DNA from: Arenimonas sp049195245
Lineage (GTDB): Bacteria > Pseudomonadota > Gammaproteobacteria > Xanthomonadales > Xanthomonadaceae
Reading direction: 5' to 3'
DNA length: 64,000 nt
NCBI RefSeq assembly: GCF_049195245.1
Contig: NZ_JBMIRR010000020.1
Span: forward strand, 62,001 to 126,000
A model generated the notes under the pieces. That model saw only the letters and a program-made list of their open reading frames with translations. It did not search any database and had not been told where the DNA came from. The translations under genes were made by a program, and so were the position numbers. This document shows, in pieces, positions 1 to 8,379 of the stretch. Position 1 is the stretch's first letter, and every line of letters begins with the position of its first letter.

Positions 1-119
1 GCGCTGTCGGGGCCGAACAGGCCGGGGTCGCCGGCGGGCTGGTCGTAGTCAATGCCGCTCTCGCCGCGCGGGAAGGCGCGCAGCACCCAGGCGCGCAGTG
101 CGGCATTGAGCGGAGACAT
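1..119 (-). CDS. Oxygenase MpaB-like protein (DUF2236), 5' part only
   Basis: Only the first 39 or so codons lie in the window; the gene runs off the left edge. The start ATG is the complement of CAT at 117-119. The visible N-terminus contains RAFPRGESGIDYDQPAGDPG and then LFGPDS, which resembles the opening of DUF2236 (MpaB/latex-clearing-type haem oxygenase-like) proteins as found in Xanthomonadaceae. The conserved histidine and arginine motifs that would confirm the family are outside the window, so the call rests on the N-terminal signature alone. Confidence 0.55.
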   Translation of the reverse strand, partial: MSPLNAALRAWVLRAFPRGESGIDYDQPAGDPGLFGPDS

Positions 120-163
120 GCGCGCAGTCTAGCCAGCGCCGGTGAATTCCGGGCGAGGGCGGC

Positions 164-1291
164 TCAGGTGCGCAGCGTGAAGCTGGCCGAGGCCAGGCAC
201 TGGCCGTTCACCTGCACGTCCACCCGGTGCAGGCCGGCGTGGTAGACGCGGGTGGTGATCGGGCGCAGCGAATGGGTCTTGCGCAGCTGCACGGTTTCGC
301 CCGGGGCCAGCGTGCGCTGCCAGCCCTTGAACACCTTGGGCGACGTGCTTCCGTTGGCCTTGACGTGGTGCACGATGTAGTCGATCGCCAGCGCCTGCGA
401 GGCGCGTGCGCTGGATGTCAGGCTCAGCTCGAGCACCAGGCTGCCGCCGACCGCGACGCGGCGCGGCGACAGCGTGAACGCCACCTTGCCCTTGAACGCC
501 TTGCCCAATCCCCAGGCCTTCAGCACGCGCGCATCGCCCTGCTTCACCAGGGTGCGGCTGGCATGGCGCAGCAGCGCGCGCCGCTCCGTGCCGGCGTCGG
601 GCAAGTGTTCGGCGAGCCAGTCGGCGATCACCCCGGGATGGTCCTTGGCGATGTCGTTGAGGTGGTTGGCGACGCTGCGCCGCACGTAGGCGCTGGGATC
701 GTCCTGCAGCGCGCGCAGCAGCGGCAGCGTGGGCGAGGGATCGGCCACCAGCGACTGGATGCGCAGGCCCCACGGCAGCCGCGGCCGGCTGCCTTCGCTG
801 ACCAGCCGGCGCACGTGCGGGCTGGGATCGTCTTGCCAGCGCCTCAGCGTGGCCAGGCTCAGCGCGAAGTGCTGCACCAGATAGGGCCGGATTGCGAATT
901 CCGCGGTGAAGCGCTGCGTGAGCGCATGCAGCGCCTGCAGTCCGCGCTCGGGCCTGGCCAGGCCGCGCCGGGCGATGTATTCGCCCAGCGGCCAGCCGAT
1001 CCATCCCGCGAGTCCGGCGTCGCTGGTGCGCAGGCCGAGCGAGTCGTCCACGGCGGGCGGCGCCAGCGCGGCTTCGATCACCGACGCGGCGCGGTCGAAG
1101 TCCTCCGGCAGCGTGACCTCCAGCGCATCGGCGATATGCATCGCGCGCGCCTTCATCTCCAGCCCGTCCAGTCCGGCCAGGGCCCGGCGCTCGAAGGTGG
1201 CGCGGTCGAAACCGGGCCAGGCCCGGCGCAGGTGCGCGCCGCACTCGCGCACCAGCGCGGGATTGATCAGGTTCTTGAAGGGCTCGGTCAT
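164..1291 (-). CDS. DNA alkylation repair protein, AlkD-like HEAT-repeat family
   Basis: 375 residues, starting MTEPFKNLINPALVREC. The body is a series of helical HEAT-like repeats with repeated DDPSPHVRRLVSEGSRPRLPW and DDPSAYVRRSVANHLNDIAK type motifs, the pattern of COG4335 DNA alkylation repair enzymes related to AlkC/AlkD glycosylases that excise N-alkylated purines. The last roughly 100 residues form an extra beta-rich domain (from about KGKVAFTLSPRR), as in the longer AlkC-like members. The start at 1291 was chosen over a more upstream in-frame extension because homology-like sequence begins there and the extension is compositionally odd. It is divergent from the ECF sigma gene, with 84 bp between the starts. 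Actual glycosylase activity is not demonstrable from sequence. Confidence 0.8.
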   Translation of the reverse strand: MTEPFKNLINPALVRECGAHLRRAWPGFDRATFERRALAGLDGLEMKARAMHIADALEVTLPEDFDRAASVIEAALAPPAVDDSLGLRTSDAGLAGWIGWPLGEYIARRGLARPERGLQALHALTQRFTAEFAIRPYLVQHFALSLATLRRWQDDPSPHVRRLVSEGSRPRLPWGLRIQSLVADPSPTLPLLRALQDDPSAYVRRSVANHLNDIAKDHPGVIADWLAEHLPDAGTERRALLRHASRTLVKQGDARVLKAWGLGKAFKGKVAFTLSPRRVAVGGSLVLELSLTSSARASQALAIDYIVHHVKANGSTSPKVFKGWQRTLAPGETVQLRKTHSLRPITTRVYHAGLHRVDVQVNGQCLASASFTLRT

Positions 1292-1375
1292 GGCCCGATT
1301 GTGGCGCGGGCAGCGGCCCGGCAGCCAGCGGCCCCGCGTTCGCCGGCCGGCCCGACTTGGGCCACAATGCGCCGC

Positions 1376-1900
1376 ATGAGCGCCCCCGAGCCCCGACGCG
1401 AAACCTCCAGCGAGCTGGTGCAGGCGCTGTATTCCGAACTCAAGCAGGTGGCCAGCCGCGAGCGCTGGCGCCTGGGCAATGCGCCGACCCTGCAGACCAC
1501 CGCGCTGATCAGCGAAACCTTCCTCAAGCTGCACAAGGTGGAAGGCTGGAACGACCGCGAACATTTCCTGCGCGCGGCCGCGGTGGCGATGCGCCAGGTG
1601 CTGGTGGACGCGGCCCGCGAACGCTTCGCGCTCAAGCGCGGCGGCGGCATGGTGCCCGACACGATGTCGGCGGCCGAGCGCGTGGCGGCCGAATCCGACG
1701 ACCAGATCCTGCACGTGGACGAAGCGCTGGCGCGACTGGCGGAAATGGACGGTCGGCTGGCGGAAGTGGTGGAGTGCCGCTTCTTCGCCGGCTACAGCGA
1801 GGCCGAGACCGCGCAGGCGCTGCAGGTGAGCGAGCGCACGGTGCGCCGCGACTGGATCAAGGCCAAGGCCTGGCTGGCCGTCGAGCTCGACCCGGGCTGA
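1376..1900 (+). CDS. ECF-family RNA polymerase sigma factor (Sig-70 X6 type)
   Basis: 174 residues. The N-terminal half carries a sigma-2-like region (SSELVQALYSELKQVASRER, then LQTTALISETFLKL), and the C-terminal half a sigma-4 helix-turn-helix (FFAGYSEAETAQALQVSERTVRRDW). This is the group that is typically paired with a membrane Ser/Thr kinase rather than a classical anti-sigma factor, and such a kinase gene lies immediately downstream, converging on it with a 3-bp gap. A CACAAT element ends 7 bp upstream of the chosen ATG, suggesting a leaderless or near-leaderless transcript; an in-frame ATG at 1367 is an alternative start. Family knowledge suggests that phosphorylation by the partner kinase activates the sigma factor; this is inference here. 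Confidence 0.88.
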   Translation: MSAPEPRRETSSELVQALYSELKQVASRERWRLGNAPTLQTTALISETFLKLHKVEGWNDREHFLRAAAVAMRQVLVDAARERFALKRGGGMVPDTMSAAERVAAESDDQILHVDEALARLAEMDGRLAEVVECRFFAGYSEAETAQALQVSERTVRRDWIKAKAWLAVELDPG

Positions 1901-1903
1901 GGC

Positions 1904-4348
1904 TCAGCGCGCGGCGGCGGCCAGTTCGCCGCGAAGGCGTTCGACTTCGGCGGCATAGGGTTTGGCGGCGTCGCCCAGCGCGGCGATCTTGGCGGCCATG
2001 ACATCGGCCATCGCACGGGCGTGGGCGAGGTCGCCGGTGGCGATGCCCAGCCGCGCCTCCAGGCCGTCGCACAGGGCGTACATCACCTGGTCTTCGCCCG
2101 AATGCGCGCGGGCGCTGGCGCGTGCCTCCGCCAGCCGGCCCTGCGCCAGGTCGAGTTCACCGCGCTGGAGGTGGCCTTCGGTGAGGCTCTGCAGGATGGC
2201 CGCGGTGAGCGGGCTCTGGTCGCCGGTGTACTGGCGCGACATCGCCAGCGAATCCACCAGCAGGGGCATGGCCTCGCCGGCGCGCTTGTCGCGCAGCATC
2301 ACCTTGGCCAGGTTGGCCTGCATGGCCGCCAGCGCCGCCGAGGGACCGTAGAGCTCGCGCCGCAGCGTGCTGGCGCGGCGCAGGCGGTCCTCGGCGCTGG
2401 CCAGATCGTTCTTGCGGAAGGCCACCGTGGCCCAGTTGCCCAGCGTCAGCAGGGCTCCGGCGCTGTTTTCCTGGTGCAGGGCCACGTGCACGGCCCAGGC
2501 GTCGCGAAAGGCGGCGTCCGCCTTCTCGGTGTCGTTGTTGTGCTGGTGGGCGATGCCCAGGCTGTTGAGCAGGTTGGCGGTGCTGGTGTGCTGGCGCCCG
2601 AAGTAGGCGTCGTGCTCGGCCAGCGATTGCTGCAGGGTGCGCAGCGACACCTCCATGCCCGATTCCTCGCGCTCGATCTGCGCCTGCAGCTGGCGGCTGG
2701 TGAGCAGGGCCACGCGATGGCGGCCCGGGTCCTGGTTCCAGTAGGCCTGGGCCTGGTCCAGCAGCCGGCGCGCTTCGGCGGTGTTGCCGCGGCGCAGCTC
2801 CATTTCCGACAGCTGCCCCAGGATCTCGGCCCACTGCGGCGACTGGGCGATGCCGGGGGTGGCCAGGTATTCGCGCAGCAGCGGGGCGGCGCCTTCGTAG
2901 TCGTTCATGAAGCCGTACAGCGCGCCCACGGTCTCGAGCAGGTCGGCGCGGGTCTCGGGATCGTCGCGGTACTGGTCAGCCAGGCGGCGTGCGCTCTGGT
3001 CCAGCACCTGCTTGGCCGTGAGCGATTCGCTGCCGGCGTTTTCGCCGGCGGTGCGGAACATCAGCAGCAGGTAGTTCTTCACCGCCTCCGCGCGCCGCGC
3101 CTCCAGCATCGCCTGGTCGCGTTCGCGCGCGGCCTCGCGCGCCTGCCAGGCCACGCCCACCAGGCCAAACACCAGCGGCAGGATCACCGCCGCGGCCACC
3201 GCCACCGCCACGCGATGGCGGCTGACGAAGCGGCGCACGCGGTAGCCGCGCGCATCGCCGCGCGCCTGCACCGGCTCGCGCGCCAGGTGCCGCGCGATGT
3301 CGGCCCACAGCTGCGAGGCGCTCTGGTAGCGCGCGCCGGGCTCGCGCCGCACCGCCTTGAGCACGATCGCGTCGAGGTCGCCGTGCAGCCGGCGTGCGGC
3401 CACCGGGCTGTCGGGCTGCACGGCTTCGCTCGGCGGCAGCGGTTCGGCCTCGAGGCGTCGCGTCAGCGTGGCCGGCAGCGGCAGGCCCTGCAGCCGCCAC
3501 GGCGAGGCGCCCACCATCAGTTCGTACAGCAGCAGGCCCAGCGCATAAACATCGGTGGCCATGGTGATCGGGCCGCCCTCGATCTGCTCGGGCGCCGCGT
3601 AGTCGGGCGTCAGCAGCACCTGGGTCTGCGCCGGCGTGCCGCTTTCGGCCACCAGGCGCGCGATGCCGAAGTCGAGCAGCTTGGCGTGGCCGTCATCGGT
3701 GATCAGGATGTTGGCGGGCTTGAGGTCGCGGTGCACCACCAGGTTGCGATGGGCGAAGTCCACGGCGCTGCAGACCTGGCGGAACAGCTGCAGGCGCGCG
3801 TCCAGGTCGAGCTTGCGCTCGCGCGCCCAGGCCATGATGTCGCGGCCGTCCACGTACTCCATGGCCATGAAGGGCCGGCCATCGGGCGCCAGGCCACCGT
3901 CCACCAGGCGGGCGATGCCGGGGTGTTCCAGCGCGGCCAGGATGCGGCGCTCGTTGCCGAAGTGCGACAGCTGGCCGACGGCTTCGGGCCGGATCAGCTT
4001 GAGTGCGACGTGCTGCTCGAAATCGGCGTCGGCGCGATGGGCCAGGTAGACCTCGCCCATGCCGCCGCGGCCGATCAGTCGTTCGATGCGGAAATCGCCC
4101 ACCCGTTCGCCCGGTGATAGCGAGCAGTAGCCGCCGGGCGCTTCGGGTGCAACCGAGACGGCCGCCGGTTGTTCCAGGAAGTCAGGCTGCGATTCCAGCG
4201 CGGACAGCATCTGCCGCACCTGGTCGCGCACGGCGGCATCCTCGCGCGAAGCGGCGAGGGCGGCTTCGCGCTCCGGCGGCGGCAGCTCGTGCACGCGGTC
4301 GAACAGCGCGGCCACCGCCTGCCACTGCCCGGACGCGTCCCTGGCCAT
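1904..4348 (-). CDS. Membrane Ser/Thr protein kinase with C-terminal TPR region
   Basis: 814 residues. A Hanks-type kinase domain spans about 85-345: glycine loop GRGGMGEVYLA near 93-103, catalytic lysine in VALK (about 117), HRDLKPAN at about 206-213, and DFG at about 226-228, all intact, so an active kinase is expected. One transmembrane helix follows (about 380-400, VAVAAAVILPLVFGLVGVA), and the rest is a tetratricopeptide-like helical solenoid, presumably periplasmic, which could sense a ligand or partner. The gene converges on the ECF sigma gene, a pairing known in Xanthomonads in which the kinase activates its sigma factor. The sigma factor as substrate is inferred from adjacency only. 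Confidence 0.92.
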   Translation of the reverse strand: MARDASGQWQAVAALFDRVHELPPPEREAALAASREDAAVRDQVRQMLSALESQPDFLEQPAAVSVAPEAPGGYCSLSPGERVGDFRIERLIGRGGMGEVYLAHRADADFEQHVALKLIRPEAVGQLSHFGNERRILAALEHPGIARLVDGGLAPDGRPFMAMEYVDGRDIMAWARERKLDLDARLQLFRQVCSAVDFAHRNLVVHRDLKPANILITDDGHAKLLDFGIARLVAESGTPAQTQVLLTPDYAAPEQIEGGPITMATDVYALGLLLYELMVGASPWRLQGLPLPATLTRRLEAEPLPPSEAVQPDSPVAARRLHGDLDAIVLKAVRREPGARYQSASQLWADIARHLAREPVQARGDARGYRVRRFVSRHRVAVAVAAAVILPLVFGLVGVAWQAREAARERDQAMLEARRAEAVKNYLLLMFRTAGENAGSESLTAKQVLDQSARRLADQYRDDPETRADLLETVGALYGFMNDYEGAAPLLREYLATPGIAQSPQWAEILGQLSEMELRRGNTAEARRLLDQAQAYWNQDPGRHRVALLTSRQLQAQIEREESGMEVSLRTLQQSLAEHDAYFGRQHTSTANLLNSLGIAHQHNNDTEKADAAFRDAWAVHVALHQENSAGALLTLGNWATVAFRKNDLASAEDRLRRASTLRRELYGPSAALAAMQANLAKVMLRDKRAGEAMPLLVDSLAMSRQYTGDQSPLTAAILQSLTEGHLQRGELDLAQGRLAEARASARAHSGEDQVMYALCDGLEARLGIATGDLAHARAMADVMAAKIAALGDAAKPYAAEVERLRGELAAAAR

Positions 4349-4360
4349 CGCGCGCGCGGA

Positions 4361-4738
4361 TCAGCCGCAGCGGACGGCGGTGACGCGGTTGTCGGCGTCC
4401 ACGTCCAGGTTCAGGCGGTCTTCGCGGTAGTCCATGGTGACGGCCATGCCCGGCTGGATAACGCGCACGCGGTCCGAGCCGGTATCGGCCTTCACCTTGG
4501 CCACCAGCGCCTCGTCGGCGACATTGCCCTTGGCCCACTGGCCTTTTTCGGCGACGCAGGTCATGGCGGGCTCCTCGGCGGTGGGGGCGGGTTCGGTAGC
4601 GGGCGCGCTGGCGACGGGGGCGGCGGGGGCCGGGGTCGATGCGGCGGAGGCGTCGGTGTCGGCGGGCGTGGCGCAGGCGGCCAGGCCGGCGGCCAGGCCC
4701 AGGGCCAGGATCAGGGAAAGCGGTCGCGGTGCGGTCAT
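4361..4738 (-). CDS. Lipoprotein with peptidase inhibitor I78-like domain
   Basis: 125 residues. A lipoprotein signal peptide ends at LAAC (about residue 22), followed by an Ala/Pro/Thr-rich linker and a C-terminal domain of about 65 residues with RVIQPGMAVTMDYREDRLNL and a final VTAVRCG. This pattern matches the I78 inhibitor family (elastase/subtilisin-type inhibitors in which the conserved Cys near the domain start pairs with the final Cys). Expected location is the cell envelope. The start was chosen so that the signal peptide begins MTAPRPLSLILALG; an upstream in-frame extension of 17 residues is unlikely. It lies 12 bp downstream of the kinase start on the same strand, but a functional link is not evident. 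Confidence 0.82.
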   Translation of the reverse strand: MTAPRPLSLILALGLAAGLAACATPADTDASAASTPAPAAPVASAPATEPAPTAEEPAMTCVAEKGQWAKGNVADEALVAKVKADTGSDRVRVIQPGMAVTMDYREDRLNLDVDADNRVTAVRCG

Positions 4739-4936
4739 GGGGGGCAACTCCGGGCAGGGCGAGGAGCCGAGACTAGCGCAGCCGCGCACGCGCGTCTTGC
4801 CGGGTCGGGGCGGCCGCGGGAACCCGGGCGGCGGCCGGCCATTGCCATCATTCCGGAAACGATACGTCGCATGTCAGGCCCTTTGTTTCAGAGATGGGCA
4901 GGGCCATGGTGTGTCCACCACCTCCGGAGACTTCCG

Positions 4937-6016
4937 ATGACCTCGCTGCTCACCACCCCGTTCAAGACAGACACCCTGACCCTGGCCAACCGCGTGGTGA
5001 TGGCCCCGATGACGCGCTCGCGCGCCGAGGGCAACCAGCCCAACGCCCTGATGCGCGAGTACTACGCCCAGCGCGCTGGCGCCGGACTCATCGTCAGCGA
5101 AGGCACCTCGCCCTCGCCCGATGGCCTGGGCTATGCCCGCATCCCCGGCCTTTACACCCCCGCGCAAGCCGAAGGCTGGGGTGACATCGCGCGTGCGGTC
5201 CAGGCCGGTGGCTCGCGCCTGTTCATCCAGCTGATGCACGCCGGCCGCATCGGCCACGGCGCCAACCTGCCCGAAGGCGCCACCCTGGTCGCCCCGTCGG
5301 CCATCGCCGCCAGCGGCCAGATGTGGACCGACAGTGCCGGCATGCAGCCGCACCCGGTGCCCAAGGCGATGGACGCCGACGACATCGCCCGCATCCGCGC
5401 CGACCACGTGCGCGCGGCGCGCCTGGCGGTCGAGCACGGCGTGGACGGCGTCGAACTGCATGGTGCCAACGGCTACCTGATCGGGCAGTTCCTCAACCCG
5501 CGCAGCAACCAGCGCACCGATGCCTATGGCGGCAGCGGCGAGAACCGTCGCCGCTTCCTGCTGGAGCTGGTGGACGCGGTCACGGCCGAGGTCGGCAAGG
5601 CACGGGTCGGCGTCAGGCTGTCGCCGTTCAATCCGTTCAACGACCTGGAGGCCAACTACGCCGGCGAGCGCGAGGACTTCCTGGCCACCGTGGCCGAACT
5701 GGCCAAGCGCGACATCGCCTATCTGCACCTGGCGGGCGGCACCGTCACCGGCGAGCTGCTGGCGCAGGTGCGGCGCGACTTCCCGGGCACCCTGATCCTC
5801 AACGGCGGCTACGACGGCGCGCGCGCCGAGGCCGACCTGGCCTCGGGCCTGGCCGACCTGGTCGCCTTTGGCCGTCCTTTCATCGCCAACCCCGACTATC
5901 CCGAACGCTTGCGTACGGGCGCACCGATCGCCGACCTTGATGCGAACACGTTGTACACGCCCGGCGCGGCCGGCTACACCGACTATCCGCGCCACGGCGC
6001 GCAGGCGGCTGCCTGA
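4937..6016 (+). CDS. Alkene reductase, Old Yellow Enzyme family (NemA-like)
   Basis: 359 residues, the usual length for the family. It is an FMN-dependent NAD(P)H oxidoreductase that reduces activated C=C bonds, nitro compounds or N-ethylmaleimide. Seen: N-terminal LANRVVMAPMTRSRA, the HGANGYLIGQFLNP motif with the substrate-binding His/Asn pair, YGGSGENRRRF, and a C-terminal flavin phosphate site (LVAFGRPFIANPDYPERL). A GGAGA ribosome-binding site precedes the ATG. It is divergent from the I78 lipoprotein across a 198-bp gap in which I recognise no clear operator; such genes are often controlled by a TetR-family repressor but none is adjacent. Confidence 0.9.
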   Translation: MTSLLTTPFKTDTLTLANRVVMAPMTRSRAEGNQPNALMREYYAQRAGAGLIVSEGTSPSPDGLGYARIPGLYTPAQAEGWGDIARAVQAGGSRLFIQLMHAGRIGHGANLPEGATLVAPSAIAASGQMWTDSAGMQPHPVPKAMDADDIARIRADHVRAARLAVEHGVDGVELHGANGYLIGQFLNPRSNQRTDAYGGSGENRRRFLLELVDAVTAEVGKARVGVRLSPFNPFNDLEANYAGEREDFLATVAELAKRDIAYLHLAGGTVTGELLAQVRRDFPGTLILNGGYDGARAEADLASGLADLVAFGRPFIANPDYPERLRTGAPIADLDANTLYTPGAAGYTDYPRHGAQAAA

Positions 6017-6097
6017 CCCGCGAACCCGCGTGAATCCCGCCGCGTCCATGGCCTTTGGCCGTGGCCGGGCCGCGGCGGGACCAGGAGAATGCGCGGC

Positions 6098-7459
6098 ATG
6101 ACCCGATTCCTGCGCCTGCTGATGCTGTCGGCCAGCCTCTGCCTGGCCGCCTGCACCACCACGCCCGAGCGCCCGGACCTGGCGCGGCTGTACGAAGCCG
6201 ACGTGCAGAACGATCGCCAGCCGCCGGTGATCCTGATCCATGGCCTGATGGGCTCGACCCTGGTCGAGCCCGAATCGGGCAAGGAATTCTGGCCCGGCTC
6301 GATCGGCACCCTGGCCTTCAGCGAATACCGCGAGCTGGCGCGCATGAAGGCGGCCGAGGCCGACGGCGGCGCGCTGGTGCCCGGCGACCTGTTTTACGGC
6401 GTGGGCCGTACCGACTACTACCAGGCGCTGATCGACACGCTCGAGGGCGTCGGCCGCTTCAAGCGCGGCACCCCGGGCACCCCGGTGCAGGCCGACGACC
6501 GCCGCCGCTACTACGTGCTGCTGTACGACTGGCGCAAGGAAAACCTCGAGGCCGTGCGCCAGCTGCACGCGCTGATCGACCAGATCCGCGTGGACTACCG
6601 CGACCCGGACTTGGCGGTGGACATCCTGGCGCACAGCAACGGCGGCCTGATCGCGAACTACTACCTGCGCTACGGCCCCAACGACGTGCTGACCTCGGAC
6701 GAGTTCATCCCGTGGGAGCAGGGCGCGCACCGGATCCGCCGCATGGTGCTGCTGGGCACGCCCAGCCTGGGCGCCGTGACCAGCCTGGAGCGCCTGCAGC
6801 AGGGCTTCAAGATCGCCTGGCGCACGGTGCCGGTGGAAGTGCTGGTGACGTTCGCGACGCCGTTCGAGGCGCTGCCGCACCCGGATGCCCAGGTGGTGTA
6901 TTCGCCCGAGGGCCAGCCGATCCCGTTCAACATCTACGATGCCGACGCCTGGCGGGTGCGGCGCTGGTCGGTGTTCTCGCCGGACGTGGAGGCGCGGGTG
7001 CTGGCGGCGGCGCCCGACCGCGCCACCGGCGAGCTCAACATGGCCCAGCTGCAGGCTTACTTCGTGCGGCACCTGGCGCGGGCGCGGCAGTTCCAGCGCG
7101 CACTCAGCGCACCGATGCCGGCCAATGGCGTCGAGGTGGCGGTGTTCGGCGGCGACTGCACGCTGACGCCGGCACGCGCGGTGCTCGACCGCGATGCCGG
7201 CGGCGAGCGGCTGGTGATCCGGCCCGACCAGGTCAAGGCGCGGGTGGAAGGCGTGGACTACGAGCGCCTGCTGCTGCAGCCGGGTGATGGCCTGGTGACG
7301 CGGGATGCCCAGCTCGGCCGCGGGCTGCCGCCGATCGGCGGGCGCGCCGGCAACACCCACCCGGTGAGCCAGAGCTTCTTCCTGTGCGAACGCCACGACC
7401 AGCTGTCGGTGAACCCCTACTTCCAGAACAACCTGCTGTACTTCCTGCTGGGCCGCTGA
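6098..7459 (+). CDS. Lipoprotein alpha/beta hydrolase, LCAT-like lipase/acyltransferase
   Basis: 453 residues. A lipoprotein signal with lipobox LAAC (about residues 16-19) precedes an alpha/beta-hydrolase core: PPVILIHGLMGSTLVEP (oxyanion region), the nucleophile elbow AHSNGG and LLGTPSLGA. This combination is typical of lecithin:cholesterol acyltransferase-like lipases. The motif around the serine is HSNGG rather than GHSMGG. The second of two nearby ATGs was chosen because AGGAG sits at proper spacing to it (about 10 nt) but almost abuts the first ATG at 6089. Substrate is unknown; a phospholipid or glycerolipid in the envelope is plausible. Confidence 0.83.
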   Translation: MTRFLRLLMLSASLCLAACTTTPERPDLARLYEADVQNDRQPPVILIHGLMGSTLVEPESGKEFWPGSIGTLAFSEYRELARMKAAEADGGALVPGDLFYGVGRTDYYQALIDTLEGVGRFKRGTPGTPVQADDRRRYYVLLYDWRKENLEAVRQLHALIDQIRVDYRDPDLAVDILAHSNGGLIANYYLRYGPNDVLTSDEFIPWEQGAHRIRRMVLLGTPSLGAVTSLERLQQGFKIAWRTVPVEVLVTFATPFEALPHPDAQVVYSPEGQPIPFNIYDADAWRVRRWSVFSPDVEARVLAAAPDRATGELNMAQLQAYFVRHLARARQFQRALSAPMPANGVEVAVFGGDCTLTPARAVLDRDAGGERLVIRPDQVKARVEGVDYERLLLQPGDGLVTRDAQLGRGLPPIGGRAGNTHPVSQSFFLCERHDQLSVNPYFQNNLLYFLLGR

Positions 7460-7481
7460 GCGCAGCCGGCGCGGCCGGGCA

Positions 7482-7487
7482 TAGAAT
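7482..7487 (+). promoter_or_regulatory. Putative -10 element giving a leaderless transcript
   Basis: TAGAAT ends exactly 6 bp before the ATG at 7494, so transcription would start at or next to the A of the start codon. No Shine-Dalgarno sequence precedes that ATG, which fits leaderless translation. No convincing -35 is visible. Confidence 0.45.
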
Positions 7488-7493
7488 GGGGCC

Positions 7494-8276
7494 ATGAAGG
7501 ACCTCCGCGCCCTGCTGATCGACTGCCGCATCGAGTTGCGCAAGCTGGCGCGCGACTTCCAGAAATCCGAACTCTGCGAGCGGCTGGACCTGGCCATCCA
7601 GGCCCATGCGAACGCCCAGGCGCAGGCCGCGCAGACGGCCCAGGCCGGCGAAGGCGAGGGTGCGCCGAACGGCGCCGCGCAGGAAAAGACCCAGACCGTC
7701 AGCCAGGTGGCCCTGGCCTGGCAGACCGCCACCCGCGACCTCAAGTTCAGCGACCCGGCCATCTACGCCCGCCTGAGCGAGAAGGTCATCCGCCTGCTCG
7801 GCGCCAAGACCCTGGTCGACCCCGCCACGGAAATCATCCAACTCGAACAGCAGGCCGCCGAATTGCAGAAGACCGTGGCCGCGCAGGAAGCACAGCAGAA
7901 GGCCGCCGCCGCCGAGCGCGATGCGCTGCTTGGGGCGCTGGCGCACGCCGTGCCCAGTTTGAAGGACGGCGGCGACCGTCTGGCCGTGGCGCTGGCGCGC
8001 GTGGCCTACCTCAAGTCCGCAGCCGACAAGGCGGCCGAGGCCGCCGCCACGCCCGGCGGCGCCAAGCGCGCGCCCGAGCCGCAGGACACCGTGCCCAGCA
8101 ACGATCTGCTGGCCGCCGTGGCCGCCGGGGCGGCAACGCTGGGCAAGGAACAGCGCGAGTGGTGCGTGGGCGAAGCGATGGTGCTCACCGGCTTCCAGTT
8201 CACGCCGGTCGAACTGATCGAGAAGGGCGATGCCCATATCGCCAGGCTGATCCAGCAGGCGCGCCTGGGCGGCTGA
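7494..8276 (+). CDS. Conserved-looking hypothetical protein with coiled-coil centre
   Basis: 260 residues, no signal peptide or membrane segment, so probably cytoplasmic. The N-terminus (MKDLRALLIDCRIELRKLAR) is helical, followed by an Ala/Gln/Glu-rich linker (about 35-65), a segment FSDPAIYARLSEKVIRLLGAK, a strong coiled coil (about 115-145, rich in EQQAAELQKTVAAQEAQQKA) and a C-terminal helical block with EWCVGEAMVLTGFQFTPVEL. I do not recognise a family. Codon use (strong G/C third positions) matches its neighbours, so it is a real resident gene. A leaderless promoter motif precedes it. It stands alone between a lipase gene and a TraB gene, so context gives no function. Confidence 0.75.
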   Translation: MKDLRALLIDCRIELRKLARDFQKSELCERLDLAIQAHANAQAQAAQTAQAGEGEGAPNGAAQEKTQTVSQVALAWQTATRDLKFSDPAIYARLSEKVIRLLGAKTLVDPATEIIQLEQQAAELQKTVAAQEAQQKAAAAERDALLGALAHAVPSLKDGGDRLAVALARVAYLKSAADKAAEAAATPGGAKRAPEPQDTVPSNDLLAAVAAGAATLGKEQREWCVGEAMVLTGFQFTPVELIEKGDAHIARLIQQARLGG

Positions 8277-8320
8277 GCCGCGAAGGTGAACGGCACACCC
8301 GTGGCCGTGTCGATGGTCAC

Positions 8321-8348
8321 ATGACAGCGAAGGCCGGCTGCCTACAAT
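8321..8348 (+). promoter_or_regulatory. Sigma-70-type promoter for the TraB/GumN gene
   Basis: ATGACA at 8321-8326 and TACAAT at 8343-8348 are separated by 16 bp. The predicted start near 8355 would give a leader of about 25 nt before the ATG at 8380. Confidence 0.55.
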
Positions 8349-8379
8349 CCGGGCACCCCTGCGCCGCAGGACCGCCCGG

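Noticed and set aside
4874..7762. A minus-strand frame of 962 codons across the OYE and lipase genes
   Set aside because: Shadow of two well-supported plus-strand genes; no motif of its own.
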